Source of the DNA: Methanomicrobiales archaeon
GTDB lineage: Archaea > Halobacteriota > Methanomicrobia > Methanomicrobiales > Methanoculleaceae
Assembly (NCBI GenBank): GCA_012510295.1
Contig: JAAZID010000064.1
Location: forward strand, 1 to 7,387
Length of the DNA stretch: 7,387 nt
Reading direction: 5' to 3'
Shown here: in pieces, positions 1 to 6,108 of the stretch
Position numbering within the stretch: position 1 is the first letter of the stretch
How the letters are laid out: every line of letters starts with the position of its first letter
Program-made: the position numbers and the translations under genes
Notes under the pieces: model-generated
The model's input: only the letters and a program-made list of their open reading frames with translations
Told to the model about the DNA's origin: nothing
Databases searched by the model: none

Positions 1-175
1 GCTCGGGGGGTTTTGGCGCCGGAGGGGGGGTGACGGGGGGCACGGTCGGAGTCTCCGGTTGGCCCGGCGTCTGGGCTTCCGGTCCCGCCTCCGCTACAGG
101 AGAATGAAACACCACCGCCACCAGGGACACGATGAGCAGGGCGGCGAGAATACTGATGACGTCGCCTTTATCCAC
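1..175 (-). CDS. Membrane-anchored/secreted protein with Pro-rich linker, N-terminal part (3' end beyond window)
   Basis: The minus frame stays open from a GTG at 175 to the window edge (58 codons). The product begins with a short polar segment (VDKGDV), then a hydrophobic helix at about residues 6-22 (ISILAALLIVSLVAVVF), then a low-complexity linker rich in Pro, Thr, Glu and Gln (about residues 25-58). This is the usual layout of an archaeal surface protein: an N-terminal signal anchor or uncleaved signal, then an extracytoplasmic Pro-rich spacer leading to a domain that is not visible here. GTG175 is chosen because it is the only conventional start between the upstream in-frame TGA and the hydrophobic segment; I see no good Shine-Dalgarno sequence before it, so it may be leaderless. 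The family is not recognised. Runs of six and seven C on the coding strand lie inside the linker. Confidence 0.6.
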   Translation of the reverse strand, partial: MDKGDVISILAALLIVSLVAVVFHSPVAEAGPEAQTPGQPETPTVPPVTPPPAPKPPE

Positions 176-308
176 AGATGAAGAGGGGTGCGTGGAGTAA
201 AAAGACCTTCGATCAGACCTTGCATTCCAGCCTCATCAGAGTGCCCGATGGAACTGAAGAGAGCGAAAAATTCCCATATTTCAAGGATCCAGGTCTGCGT
301 CCGGGATT

Positions 309-330
309 GTAAAACGGAACCATTAATAGA
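309..330 (+). promoter_or_regulatory. Possible BRE/TATA promoter for the small membrane protein
   Basis: An AT-rich stretch (cattaataga, 321-330) preceded by an A-rich BRE-like segment (gtaaaacggaac, 309-320) lies about 30-38 bases before the ATG at 359. That would put a start site around 347-352 and give a very short leader. This rests on spacing and composition only. The rest of the 176-358 gap, which separates two divergent genes, shows nothing else I can support. Confidence 0.3.
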
Positions 331-358
331 ATAACGATACCACCGTCCTGATGAGAGC

Positions 359-616
359 ATGGAAGTTCCTGAGATACGCACATGGGTGATATTTTACCTG
401 CTCTCGTTCGTGGTGCTCCTGGTTGCTATCTTCATCACGACCCGGAACGACGGCCAGCGCTGGATAAGCCTCATGCTCGTCATCGTCGTCGTCGGCGTCA
501 ACTCCTTCCTCCTGATCTCCGAGCTGAAACGCCACCAGAGTAAAAAGGCTCTCATGCGTATGATGTCAGATCTCGACGGAACAGTGAGCGATCGGGACTC
601 CTCCAGGCACCGCTGA
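359..616 (+). CDS. Small two-helix membrane protein, hypothetical
   Basis: An 85-residue protein of unknown family. It has two strongly hydrophobic segments, about residues 8-27 (WVIFYLLSFVVLLVAIFITT) and 36-54 (around SLMLVIVVVGVNSFLLIS). The short loop between them is polar (RNDGQR). The C-terminal tail is basic then polar (KRHQSKK through SSRHR), so the protein is probably an integral membrane hairpin with the charged tail in the cytoplasm. The ATG at 359 has only a weak purine-rich stretch (gatgagag) in front. The gene converges on cheR with a gap of 23 bases and belongs to neither flanking operon. The hydrophobic pattern is coherent, and I see no better candidate on the other strand. No function can be assigned. 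Confidence 0.6.
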   Translation: MEVPEIRTWVIFYLLSFVVLLVAIFITTRNDGQRWISLMLVIVVVGVNSFLLISELKRHQSKKALMRMMSDLDGTVSDRDSSRHR

Positions 617-639
617 CAAAATAGATTATCGTACCTGCG

Positions 640-1434
640 TCACATGGCCTTCCGAAGTATCTTCTGGGCGATGTTATAGGGTGTAAAGAGGTGCTCCACC
701 TCCCTTCCCAGGTACTCGGTCTTTCCCATGATGTAGTACCCATCGATAGCAAGCGCGGAATGAAAGAGACGTGCGAGCTCGTTCTTCTGCTTTTCGGTGA
801 AGTAGATGGTGACGTTCCTGCAGGTGACGATATCAAGGTACCGGGCAATGGAAGCGCCCGACGTCAGATCGTGCTGCCGGAATTTGACGAAGTCCCTGAT
901 ATGGGGGCGGACCTCGACCCTGCCATCGTCGCGACGGATGAAGTGCTTCCGGAGCCGGCGCCCATCAACGTTCTCGAGTGTTTTTTCATCGTATATGCCA
1001 GCCACGGCTTTTTTTAGCGCCCCGGTATCGATGTCAGTCGCGTATATCGTTACGTTGATGTCTCTGTGGAGTATCGCCAGTTCGTGTACGAGGATCGCGA
1101 TCGAGTAGGGTTCTTCACCCGTGGCACACCCGGCACACCATATCCGGATAGTCTTTTTACGGCGGATGAGGTCAGGCAGTATATCGCGCTGCAACACCTC
1201 AAAGACCTCAGGGTCACGGAAAAACCTGGTGACGTTGATGGTGAGGGCGTTACGGAGGGGATCGACCTCCTGCGGGTTTGCGAGGAGATACTTGTGATAA
1301 GCCTCATAATCAGCGGTATTTGTCAGGCGCATCCGGGAGAGGATGCGTCGCTTGATATAGTCCTCCTTGTAGTTCGAGCACTTAAACCCGGCCAGCCTCT
1401 CAATACTCCGAAGGAGTGACGCAAATCCATCCAT
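640..1434 (-). CDS. cheR: Chemotaxis protein methyltransferase CheR
   Basis: CheR transfers methyl groups from S-adenosylmethionine to glutamates on the signalling helices of chemoreceptors, setting adaptation. The 264 residues are the normal single-domain length. The N-terminal helical domain covers about residues 1-72 and ends in the conserved TINVTRFFRD (65-74). The Rossmann methyltransferase domain shows motif I, IWCAGCATGEEPYSIA (98-113), then ATDID (132-136) and the CheR signature CRNVTIYF (205-212). A final strand GYYIMGKTEYLG (232-243) replaces the more usual G-x-SE with GKTE. There are no TPR repeats after the catalytic domain. The gene is last in the operon, 33 bases after cheW, with a GGTG/GGG-type ribosome site in that gap. 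Its obvious substrate is the receptor encoded two genes upstream. No strong terminator is visible in the 23-base convergent gap beyond the stop. Confidence 0.95.
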   Translation of the reverse strand: MDGFASLLRSIERLAGFKCSNYKEDYIKRRILSRMRLTNTADYEAYHKYLLANPQEVDPLRNALTINVTRFFRDPEVFEVLQRDILPDLIRRKKTIRIWCAGCATGEEPYSIAILVHELAILHRDINVTIYATDIDTGALKKAVAGIYDEKTLENVDGRRLRKHFIRRDDGRVEVRPHIRDFVKFRQHDLTSGASIARYLDIVTCRNVTIYFTEKQKNELARLFHSALAIDGYYIMGKTEYLGREVEHLFTPYNIAQKILRKAM

Positions 1435-1467
1435 TACGAAATCCCTATCGCACCGGGCTATCTGGCC

Positions 1468-1947
1468 TTACGGGGCATTCTGGTAGTTTCCGAGATCGTC
1501 GATCACTTTCTGGACATCGAGCCAGATGATAAGGGTTTTCGCTTTTTCATTGCCCTCACGCCCGATCTTGATGATCCCCTTGACATAACTGCTGATCGAC
1601 GATGTAATACCTTCGTTAATGCGCTCAATATCCGTGTCACGGACCTGGATGACGCTGTGAACATCATCAACGATGATACCGATGTTCGACCCGCCCGCCG
1701 CATCCGGCATCAGCACGACGATCTTCTGACCCTCTCCCTCATCGGACCCGGGAAGCCCGAGGAGGTCTCGAAGGTCGATGATGTTTGTAATCTCGCCTCG
1801 TAAGTTGATGATACCGGCAAGGTAGCGGGGGGCGCGGGGGAGAGGAGTGATCGGCATCATCTCCACGATCTCCCGTGCTATCTGGATATCCAGTGCGTAG
1901 TGCTCTTTCCCGAGCTGGAACTCTACCACATCTATGGATGCTGCCAT
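1468..1947 (-). CDS. cheW: Chemotaxis coupling protein CheW
   Basis: CheW is the adaptor that links the chemoreceptor tip to the P5 domain of the kinase CheA and holds receptor arrays together. The 159 residues match a single CheW domain of two SH3-like beta barrels. Visible landmarks are the opening strand VVEFQLGKEHYALDI (7-21), the segment ITPLPRAPRYLAGIINLRGE (33-52) that carries the conserved NLRG turn used in receptor and kinase contacts, and IGIIVDDVHSVIQV (89-102). The ATG at 1947 lies 8 bases after the receptor stop. A good ribosome site, GAGGGAG, overlaps that stop codon, so the two genes are probably translationally coupled. It is a stand-alone CheW with no receiver domain. The cheA gene is not in the window. 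Confidence 0.96.
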   Translation of the reverse strand: MAASIDVVEFQLGKEHYALDIQIAREIVEMMPITPLPRAPRYLAGIINLRGEITNIIDLRDLLGLPGSDEGEGQKIVVLMPDAAGGSNIGIIVDDVHSVIQVRDTDIERINEGITSSISSYVKGIIKIGREGNEKAKTLIIWLDVQKVIDDLGNYQNAP

Positions 1948-1955
1948 CGTCTCCC

Positions 1956-4829
1956 TCAGTTGAGCTTGAACTCTCTCATCAGCTTCTCGAGTTGTTCGGC
2001 CATACTCGCCAGCTCGTGAGATGCGCTACCGACCTCCTGGGTTGATGCACTGACCTCCTCAGCGAGCGCGGCCATATCCTCGGTGCGATCCAGTGTCTCC
2101 TTGGTCATGTGAGTGGACTCGTCCATCTTCTGCATGACGTTATTGGTAGAACCGGCCTGATCCTCGGTTGCCTTCGTTATCTCGGTAATACCGTGGGTGA
2201 CCACTTCCACGCCATTGACGATCCGGTTTAAGGCCTCGATGACCTTGTTGACGCTCTCGATACCCGCCTGGATCTCCTGGTGAGATGCCTGCATGGAACC
2301 TGCGGTCTTCTCGGTGCTGGCCTGGATCGTCCGGATCAGATCTTCGATATCCTGACTCGCCCGCTTGGATTCACCGGCAAGGTTCCTGATCTCCCCGGCG
2401 ACAACCGCAAACCCGCGACCGTGCTCACCGGCACGGGCTGCCTCGATCGCGGCGTTGAGCGCAAGGAGGTTCGTCTGGTTCGCTATATCGGTGATCAACT
2501 TCACGATGTTGTTGATCTCGCGCATCTGGTTGTTGAGCGTGCCGATCTCGTCCACGGTCTGCTCGGAGATCTCCTCGACGAGGAGCATCTTCTTCGCCGC
2601 GACATCACCAAGAGAGGCAGCTTCGTTGCCTTCCTTCGATGCCCTTGAGGCATGATCCATGACCTCCTGTGACGTGCTTGCGATCTCCTCGATCGATGCC
2701 GAGAGGTCGTTGATATCCTTCCCGATATCTTCGACCCCGATGAGCTGTTTCCGTGCATCCTCCGATGACTGCTGCGTCGAGACCGCGACCTGTTCCGTGG
2801 CACGGATGATCTCATCAGAACTCTTGCTGACCTCCTTCGCCGTCTCTTCAACCTGATGGACGGCCCTCGCCACCTCAACAAGGAACGCACGCATGGCGGT
2901 CAGTGAGGCATTGTAGTCATTCTTGACAACCTGAAGCGGATCATTGTCCTCTACCTCCACAAATGCTGTCAGGTCGCCTTTTGCCATGGCAGAAAGTGCC
3001 TCTCCGAGCCCGTTAGCACTCTCTGCGAGTCTCTCGCTCTCCCGCTTTGAGGCCTCCATCAGGCTCCTGATCTGGTCCTCTTTCTCCTGCTGTTCGGTCC
3101 AGTCGTTCCAGACGTAGAAGGCTATCTCGATATCACCCTTCACATCGAGAATAGGGATGGCGTTTAAGGTGAGGTACTTCTTCGCGCCGTCAGGCCACTG
3201 AACCATGACATCGGTCCGCGCGAGTTTCTTCGTCTCGTAGCAGGCGTAGAAGTGATCACCGTTCAGGATGGTGATATCGTAGTCGTAGAGTTTCTTCGCA
3301 AGGGTCTCTTCCCGCGTTCCACGCCACATCCGGGCATACTCGTCATTGATGTCGATCCGACTCTTGTCAGGGCGAAGCGTTGCGATAGCGAGCGGATTTT
3401 CCCGGATCATCGCATCGACACGATGTTGCATCCGCAGGACTTCGGCCTCCTCTCTCCGCTTTTCAGTGATGTCGTTATAGACGTTCAGGATACCTTTCAG
3501 CTCACCCTTCTCGTCGAGGAGCGGGATACCATACTGCTCAAGGATGTAGGTACCGGCAGGGAACTCAACCGTCACTTCGCCGTAAACCTGCTCCTTCTCG
3601 GTGAGCACCTTCCTGATCCCTTCACCCTTCTGTTCGTGAACCTTGAAGTCACGGAGGGTCATCGCGGTGATACGCGCTCGGTCGATACCGGTCAACCGGA
3701 TGTATGCCTCATTCGCGGTGACGATCTTCATCCCGGTGTCGACGACCAGCATGGGTATCGGGTTTTTCTCGATGAGCGTCTCCGACTCCCGTTGCAGTTC
3801 GGCGATGTTCTCTATCTGTGACTGGATCTCTACTTCACCCTCACGCTGCCGGGTTATGTCGTTGTAGACAATGAGTATGCTCTCGATCTCATCATCCTTA
3901 TCGAGGAGCGGGATACCGTACTGCTCAAGGATGTAGGTGCCCGCCGGAAACTCAACCGTCACCTCGCCATACGCCTGCTGCTTCTCGGTGAGCACCTTCC
4001 TGATCCCTTCGCCCTTCTGTTCGTGGACCTTGAAGTCACGGAGGGTCATCGTGGTGATACGCGACCGGTCGATACCGGTCAACCGGGTGTATGCTTCATT
4101 CGCGGTGACGATCTTCATTCCGGTGTCGACGACCAGCATGGGCATCGGATTTCTCTCGATGATCGTATCCGACTGCCGTTGCAGTTCAGCGATATTCTCC
4201 ATCTGGGCCCGGATCTCTTCCTCTCCTTCCCGTTGCCCGGTTATGTCATTGTAGACGATAAGAATGCTCTCGATATCTCCTCTCTCATCGAGGAGCGGGA
4301 TACCATACTGTTCGAGCGCATGGGTTCCCGAGGGGAGCTCGACCACCACTTCAGCATACGCCTGCTTCCTCTCCCGGATCACCTCCCCAAGACCGGAACC
4401 CTTCTGAGACACCACCCTGAAATCTCTCAGGCTTCTGCCGACCACCTGGTTTCCCGGGATTCCGCTCATATCAGCGTATGCGATATTTGCTATGGTTACC
4501 ACGAACTCCGGGTCGACCACCAGAATAGGCATCGGGTTTTGCTGGATTATCGTCTCAAACCGTTGCCTGAGGGCTCCTGCCGCCTCCAGCTGACTCTGGA
4601 GAGATCTCTTCTCCTCTCTGTTCTTCTCGATCAGCGCATTGATCGATGTGGCCAGAGGTCTGAAACCCTCTGGAATATCAGCGAGGTCGATCTTCACCGA
4701 CGTGTCGCCATCGATCCCCGCATTGAGTGCGGCCTCGATCGCCGCGGGCAATACCACCGGCCCCTGTCCGGTCGTACCCGGCGCAACCGGTCCGGTAAAC
4801 AGTGCTTTCCTTCCAGGTTTATCGATCAT
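1956..4829 (-). CDS. Soluble methyl-accepting chemotaxis protein with four PAS domains
   Basis: A 957-residue chemoreceptor. I see no membrane-spanning segment, so it should be cytoplasmic and sense an internal signal such as redox or energy state; ligands and cofactors cannot be read from the sequence. In order: a HAMP-like segment (about 26-72, with ALNAGIDGD and SINALIEKN); PAS1 (about 94-200); PAS2 (223-326); PAS3 (352-455); PAS4 (about 472-580); a second HAMP-like helix pair with [18 protein letters not shown] (615-632); and the long signalling coiled coil (about 655-957). The hairpin tip is canonical: [20 protein letters not shown] (782-801) followed by [17 protein letters not shown], which binds CheA and CheW. 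It ends in FKLN and has no CheR-tethering pentapeptide that I recognise. The ATG at 4829 follows AAAGGAGG by 9 bases, 18 bases after the upstream stop. PAS1-3 are spaced exactly 129 residues apart, and PAS2 and PAS3 are near copies. Confidence 0.95.
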   Translation of the reverse strand: MIDKPGRKALFTGPVAPGTTGQGPVVLPAAIEAALNAGIDGDTSVKIDLADIPEGFRPLATSINALIEKNREEKRSLQSQLEAAGALRQRFETIIQQNPMPILVVDPEFVVTIANIAYADMSGIPGNQVVGRSLRDFRVVSQKGSGLGEVIRERKQAYAEVVVELPSGTHALEQYGIPLLDERGDIESILIVYNDITGQREGEEEIRAQMENIAELQRQSDTIIERNPMPMLVVDTGMKIVTANEAYTRLTGIDRSRITTMTLRDFKVHEQKGEGIRKVLTEKQQAYGEVTVEFPAGTYILEQYGIPLLDKDDEIESILIVYNDITRQREGEVEIQSQIENIAELQRESETLIEKNPIPMLVVDTGMKIVTANEAYIRLTGIDRARITAMTLRDFKVHEQKGEGIRKVLTEKEQVYGEVTVEFPAGTYILEQYGIPLLDEKGELKGILNVYNDITEKRREEAEVLRMQHRVDAMIRENPLAIATLRPDKSRIDINDEYARMWRGTREETLAKKLYDYDITILNGDHFYACYETKKLARTDVMVQWPDGAKKYLTLNAIPILDVKGDIEIAFYVWNDWTEQQEKEDQIRSLMEASKRESERLAESANGLGEALSAMAKGDLTAFVEVEDNDPLQVVKNDYNASLTAMRAFLVEVARAVHQVEETAKEVSKSSDEIIRATEQVAVSTQQSSEDARKQLIGVEDIGKDINDLSASIEEIASTSQEVMDHASRASKEGNEAASLGDVAAKKMLLVEEISEQTVDEIGTLNNQMREINNIVKLITDIANQTNLLALNAAIEAARAGEHGRGFAVVAGEIRNLAGESKRASQDIEDLIRTIQASTEKTAGSMQASHQEIQAGIESVNKVIEALNRIVNGVEVVTHGITEITKATEDQAGSTNNVMQKMDESTHMTKETLDRTEDMAALAEEVSASTQEVGSASHELASMAEQLEKLMREFKLN
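3465..3815 (-). repeat. Internal direct repeat, copy B (PAS3 with linker) in the chemoreceptor gene
   Basis: This stretch encodes receptor residues 339-455 and is closely matched, 387 bases away, by 3852-4202 (residues 210-326). Both copies include the linker xENIAELQR and the whole PAS core. Counting by eye over the 104-residue core, about 15 residues differ. Long runs such as [14 protein letters not shown] and [18 protein letters not shown] are identical. The DNA is also very similar, including at many third codon positions. Confidence 0.9.
3852..4202 (-). repeat. Internal direct repeat, copy A (PAS2 with linker) in the chemoreceptor gene
   Basis: Partner of 3465-3815, encoding receptor residues 210-326 with the same phase and no length change. 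PAS1 (about 4230-4550) follows the same 129-residue spacing but is clearly more diverged, so PAS2 and PAS3 are the youngest pair. PAS4 is unlike the others. Confidence 0.9.
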
Positions 4830-4847
4830 CGATTACATCCTCCTTTT

Positions 4848-5708
4848 TCAATCAAGTTTCCGAATCGCAGTTGCAATTGCCCGGTATTCCCTGCCGGCAT
4901 CGCTTTCGGGTGCGCAGTGGGAGATTGGAGATCCACGTTGCTGTGCTTCGTATACCGCAGGCGAATACGAAACCGTAAATACCTGCCTGAATGTTTTCCT
5001 GACCTCACGCTCAAACGCCCTCAGTCGCTCCCTTTCCTTCTCCTCTTCCGCAGAGGGACCGGGAGAGAAGATACGTTTCAGGAAGAGAGCGAGGCCCCCC
5101 GTTCCGGTCTCCCGTTCACCGGAGCTCTTCCAGCGGGTCAGGATAGCGAGATCAGCAATTATGTTCTCTCCGAGCATCTCCTGGATATCGCCAAAGACGG
5201 TTGAGAGCGCCTCCACACCCTTGAGGGCGAAGGAACCGGGGTCGAGGGTGACAACAGTACGATCCGCAGCAACGAGGCCATTGATGACGAACTGACCCAT
5301 GCTTGGAGGCGTATCGATCAGGATGAAGTCGTAGGTATCCTTCACCCCGGCGAGTGCATCTCCAAGAACCCATGCCCGATCCTCAATGTTGTAGAGATAG
5401 GGTTCAACCCCCACGAGGTCCAGGGTTGCCGGAACCAGATCGATCCCCGATGCTGTGGAGATGAGAACGTCGTTGATCGTTACGTCAGGAAATCCCTCAA
5501 AGACGCTCATGAAGACGTCGTATATGCTCAGCGTAAGAGCCCCGGGGTCAACCCCGAGTCCCGTAGTGGCGTTGGCCTGCGGATCGCAATCCACCACCAG
5601 AACCTTTTTTCCATCCTTCTGGAGGAATCCTGCAATATTGAGACACGATGTCGTCTTTCCTGTGCCGCCTTTGTGGTGAGCGAACGCTACAACTGTAATG
5701 ATCAGCAC
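4848..5708 (-). CDS. ParA/Soj-type ATPase in a chemosensory operon
   Basis: A 286-residue P-loop ATPase of the ParA/MinD superfamily. Members switch between monomer and ATP-bound dimer and position plasmids, chromosomes or large protein complexes. The deviant Walker A motif is KGGTGKTT (13-20), with the signature lysine at 13. Walker A' is VVDCDPQANATTGLG (38-52) and Walker B/switch II is FILIDTPPSMG (128-138). The closing helix carries SPAVYEAQQRGSPI (249-262), typical of the family. There is no N-terminal helix-turn-helix, as in the short Soj-like class. A charged, possibly coiled segment (about 193-240, EEEKERERLR) is longer than usual and could be a partner contact. The gene comes first in the operon, 18 bases before the receptor, and no parB is visible. 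That context suggests array positioning, like ParC in Vibrio or PpfA in Rhodobacter; this is inference. The start is GTG5708, the only conventional in-frame start because TGA lies two codons upstream, but the ribosome site nearly overlaps it. Confidence 0.9.
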   Translation of the reverse strand: MLIITVVAFAHHKGGTGKTTSCLNIAGFLQKDGKKVLVVDCDPQANATTGLGVDPGALTLSIYDVFMSVFEGFPDVTINDVLISTASGIDLVPATLDLVGVEPYLYNIEDRAWVLGDALAGVKDTYDFILIDTPPSMGQFVINGLVAADRTVVTLDPGSFALKGVEALSTVFGDIQEMLGENIIADLAILTRWKSSGERETGTGGLALFLKRIFSPGPSAEEEKERERLRAFEREVRKTFRQVFTVSYSPAVYEAQQRGSPISHCAPESDAGREYRAIATAIRKLD

Positions 5709-5728
5709 CCCTCAATACTTTTATTTGC

Positions 5729-5750
5729 AATAGGTTCTATTAAACCTATT
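5729..5750. promoter_or_regulatory. Perfect 8+6+8 inverted repeat, operator candidate
   Basis: The arms AATAGGTT (5729-5736) and AACCTATT (5743-5750) are exact reverse complements around a 6-base spacer (CTATTA). The element lies between the TATA box and the start codon of the ParA-type gene, across the expected transcription start. A dimeric repressor bound there would block the whole chemosensory operon. An alternative is an RNA hairpin at the 5' end of the transcript, but the AT-rich arms favour a protein-binding site. Confidence 0.6.
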
Positions 5751-5765
5751 TTTATAGTTCTTTCG
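5745..5765 (-). promoter_or_regulatory. BRE/TATA promoter of the parA-mcp-cheW-cheR operon
   Basis: Read on the minus strand, CGAAAGAAC (a BRE-like element) runs directly into TATAAAAATAGG, a strong archaeal TATA box. The expected start about 25 bases downstream falls near 5727. That gives a leader of about 20 bases containing GAGGGG ahead of the ATPase gene. No other promoter of similar quality is visible in the operon, and the short intergenic gaps agree with a single transcript. Confidence 0.65.
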
Positions 5766-5984
5766 ATATATGGTGCCGGCTCTGAATTTAAGATTTTTAG
5801 AGAGATGTTATACAGGATCCAGCCGGTAAATTGGAGCAGATAGCTCGAAGGGGAGAGAGATACATCAGCAAACCCGCACCCCGCAGCTTGGCCGGAAAAG
5901 GGGTTTCAAAGCGAGAGACCCATGCCCCGGAAAGACCTCCGCCCGGGCATCGATCGAGAACGTATCGAAAGCCTGTTTTTTTAA
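5766..5984. other. Intergenic stretch with two adjacent hairpins and a T7 tract; no clear gene
   Basis: This fills most of the 325-base gap between the ParA-type gene and the next translated plus-strand element. Hairpin 1 pairs GGGTTTC (5901-5907) with GAGACCC (5915-5921), seven pairs including one G-T, with a 7-base loop. Hairpin 2 pairs ATGCCC (5922-5927) with GGGCAT (5945-5950), plus two inner G-C pairs after a C-C mismatch. AAACCC (5870-5875) could instead pair with GGGTTT (5901-5906), excluding hairpin 1. Seven T residues follow at 5976-5982. A weak TATA-like stretch (tttaagattttta, 5787-5799) could start a plus transcript. A 20-codon ORF (5922-5984, beginning MPRKDLRPGIDRERI) has no ribosome site. 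I do not recognise a known RNA. Confidence 0.3.
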
Positions 5985-6000
5985 CAAAATTTTAATATTT
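5983..6000 (+). promoter_or_regulatory. Probable BRE/TATA promoter of the lipoprotein-adenine deaminase transcript
   Basis: An AT-only core (ttttaatattt, ending at 6000) is preceded by an A-rich BRE-like aacaaaa. A start about 25 bases downstream, near 6018-6021, would begin the transcript just before the AGGAGGTGA at 6023. This spacing makes the ATG at 6034 the first start codon on the message. Confidence 0.5.
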
Positions 6001-6022
6001 TCAGCCTAAACTGTGAGTAAGC

Positions 6023-6031
6023 AGGAGGTGA
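6023..6031 (+). promoter_or_regulatory. Strong ribosome binding site for a mini-ORF
   Basis: AGGAGGTGA is a near-full match to the 16S anti-Shine-Dalgarno and sits 2 bases before ATG6034. It is the best ribosome site on the right half of the window. It serves a 19-codon frame rather than the lipoprotein ATG at 6109, which has no such site. Confidence 0.7.
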
Positions 6032-6033
6032 AT

Positions 6034-6093
6034 ATGGTAGTAGTGTCGGAGATCCGGTATGGTTCGCGCTATTCCGGGCAAGCCATCTTCTGA
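6034..6093 (+). CDS. 19-codon leader ORF upstream of the lipoprotein
   Basis: The ORF runs from ATG6034 to TGA6091-6093 and encodes 19 residues (MVVVSEIRYGS then RYSGQAIF). It follows an excellent ribosome site and a plausible TATA box, so translation is likely. It resembles no leader peptide I know and shows no run of a single amino acid. It is in the same frame as the lipoprotein, whose ATG lies 15 bases after this stop. Possible roles are an upstream ORF that loads ribosomes for reinitiation at 6109, or the remnant of a longer N-terminus cut off by the TGA. It might also be fortuitous. Confidence 0.4.
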   Translation: MVVVSEIRYGSRYSGQAIF

Positions 6094-6108
6094 CCCTATG
6101 CCAGCTGG

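Noticed and set aside
94..381. Minus-strand frame of 95 codons overlapping the left edge
   Set aside because: It overlaps a better candidate in another frame (1-175) that has a clean hydrophobic helix and Pro-rich linker. The 95-codon frame is Trp- and Cys-rich at its end and shows no coherent pattern.
1066..1419. Plus-strand frame of 117 codons
   Set aside because: Complement of the N-terminal and SAM-binding parts of cheR; no promoter or ribosome site.
3252..3821. Plus-strand frame of 189 codons
   Set aside because: Antisense shadow of PAS3 and PAS4 of the receptor. It repeats with the PAS duplication, which explains its apparent internal similarity.
4833..4838. ATG-TAA minimal ORF just after the receptor ribosome site (read on the minus strand)
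   Set aside because: The ATG abuts GGAGG without spacing and is followed at once by a stop. The receptor ATG at 4829 has proper spacing, so this is most likely coincidence.
4023..5204. Long open frame of 393 codons on the plus strand
   Set aside because: It lies antisense to the receptor and ATPase genes, which carry unmistakable family motifs. Its translation is rich in Arg, His and Asp without any recognisable domain, as expected for the complement of GC-rich coding DNA.
6091..6093. TGA between the mini-ORF and the lipoprotein as a recoded selenocysteine codon
   Set aside because: No SECIS-like hairpin was apparent and the region is upstream of a complete signal peptide. An ordinary stop explains it more simply.
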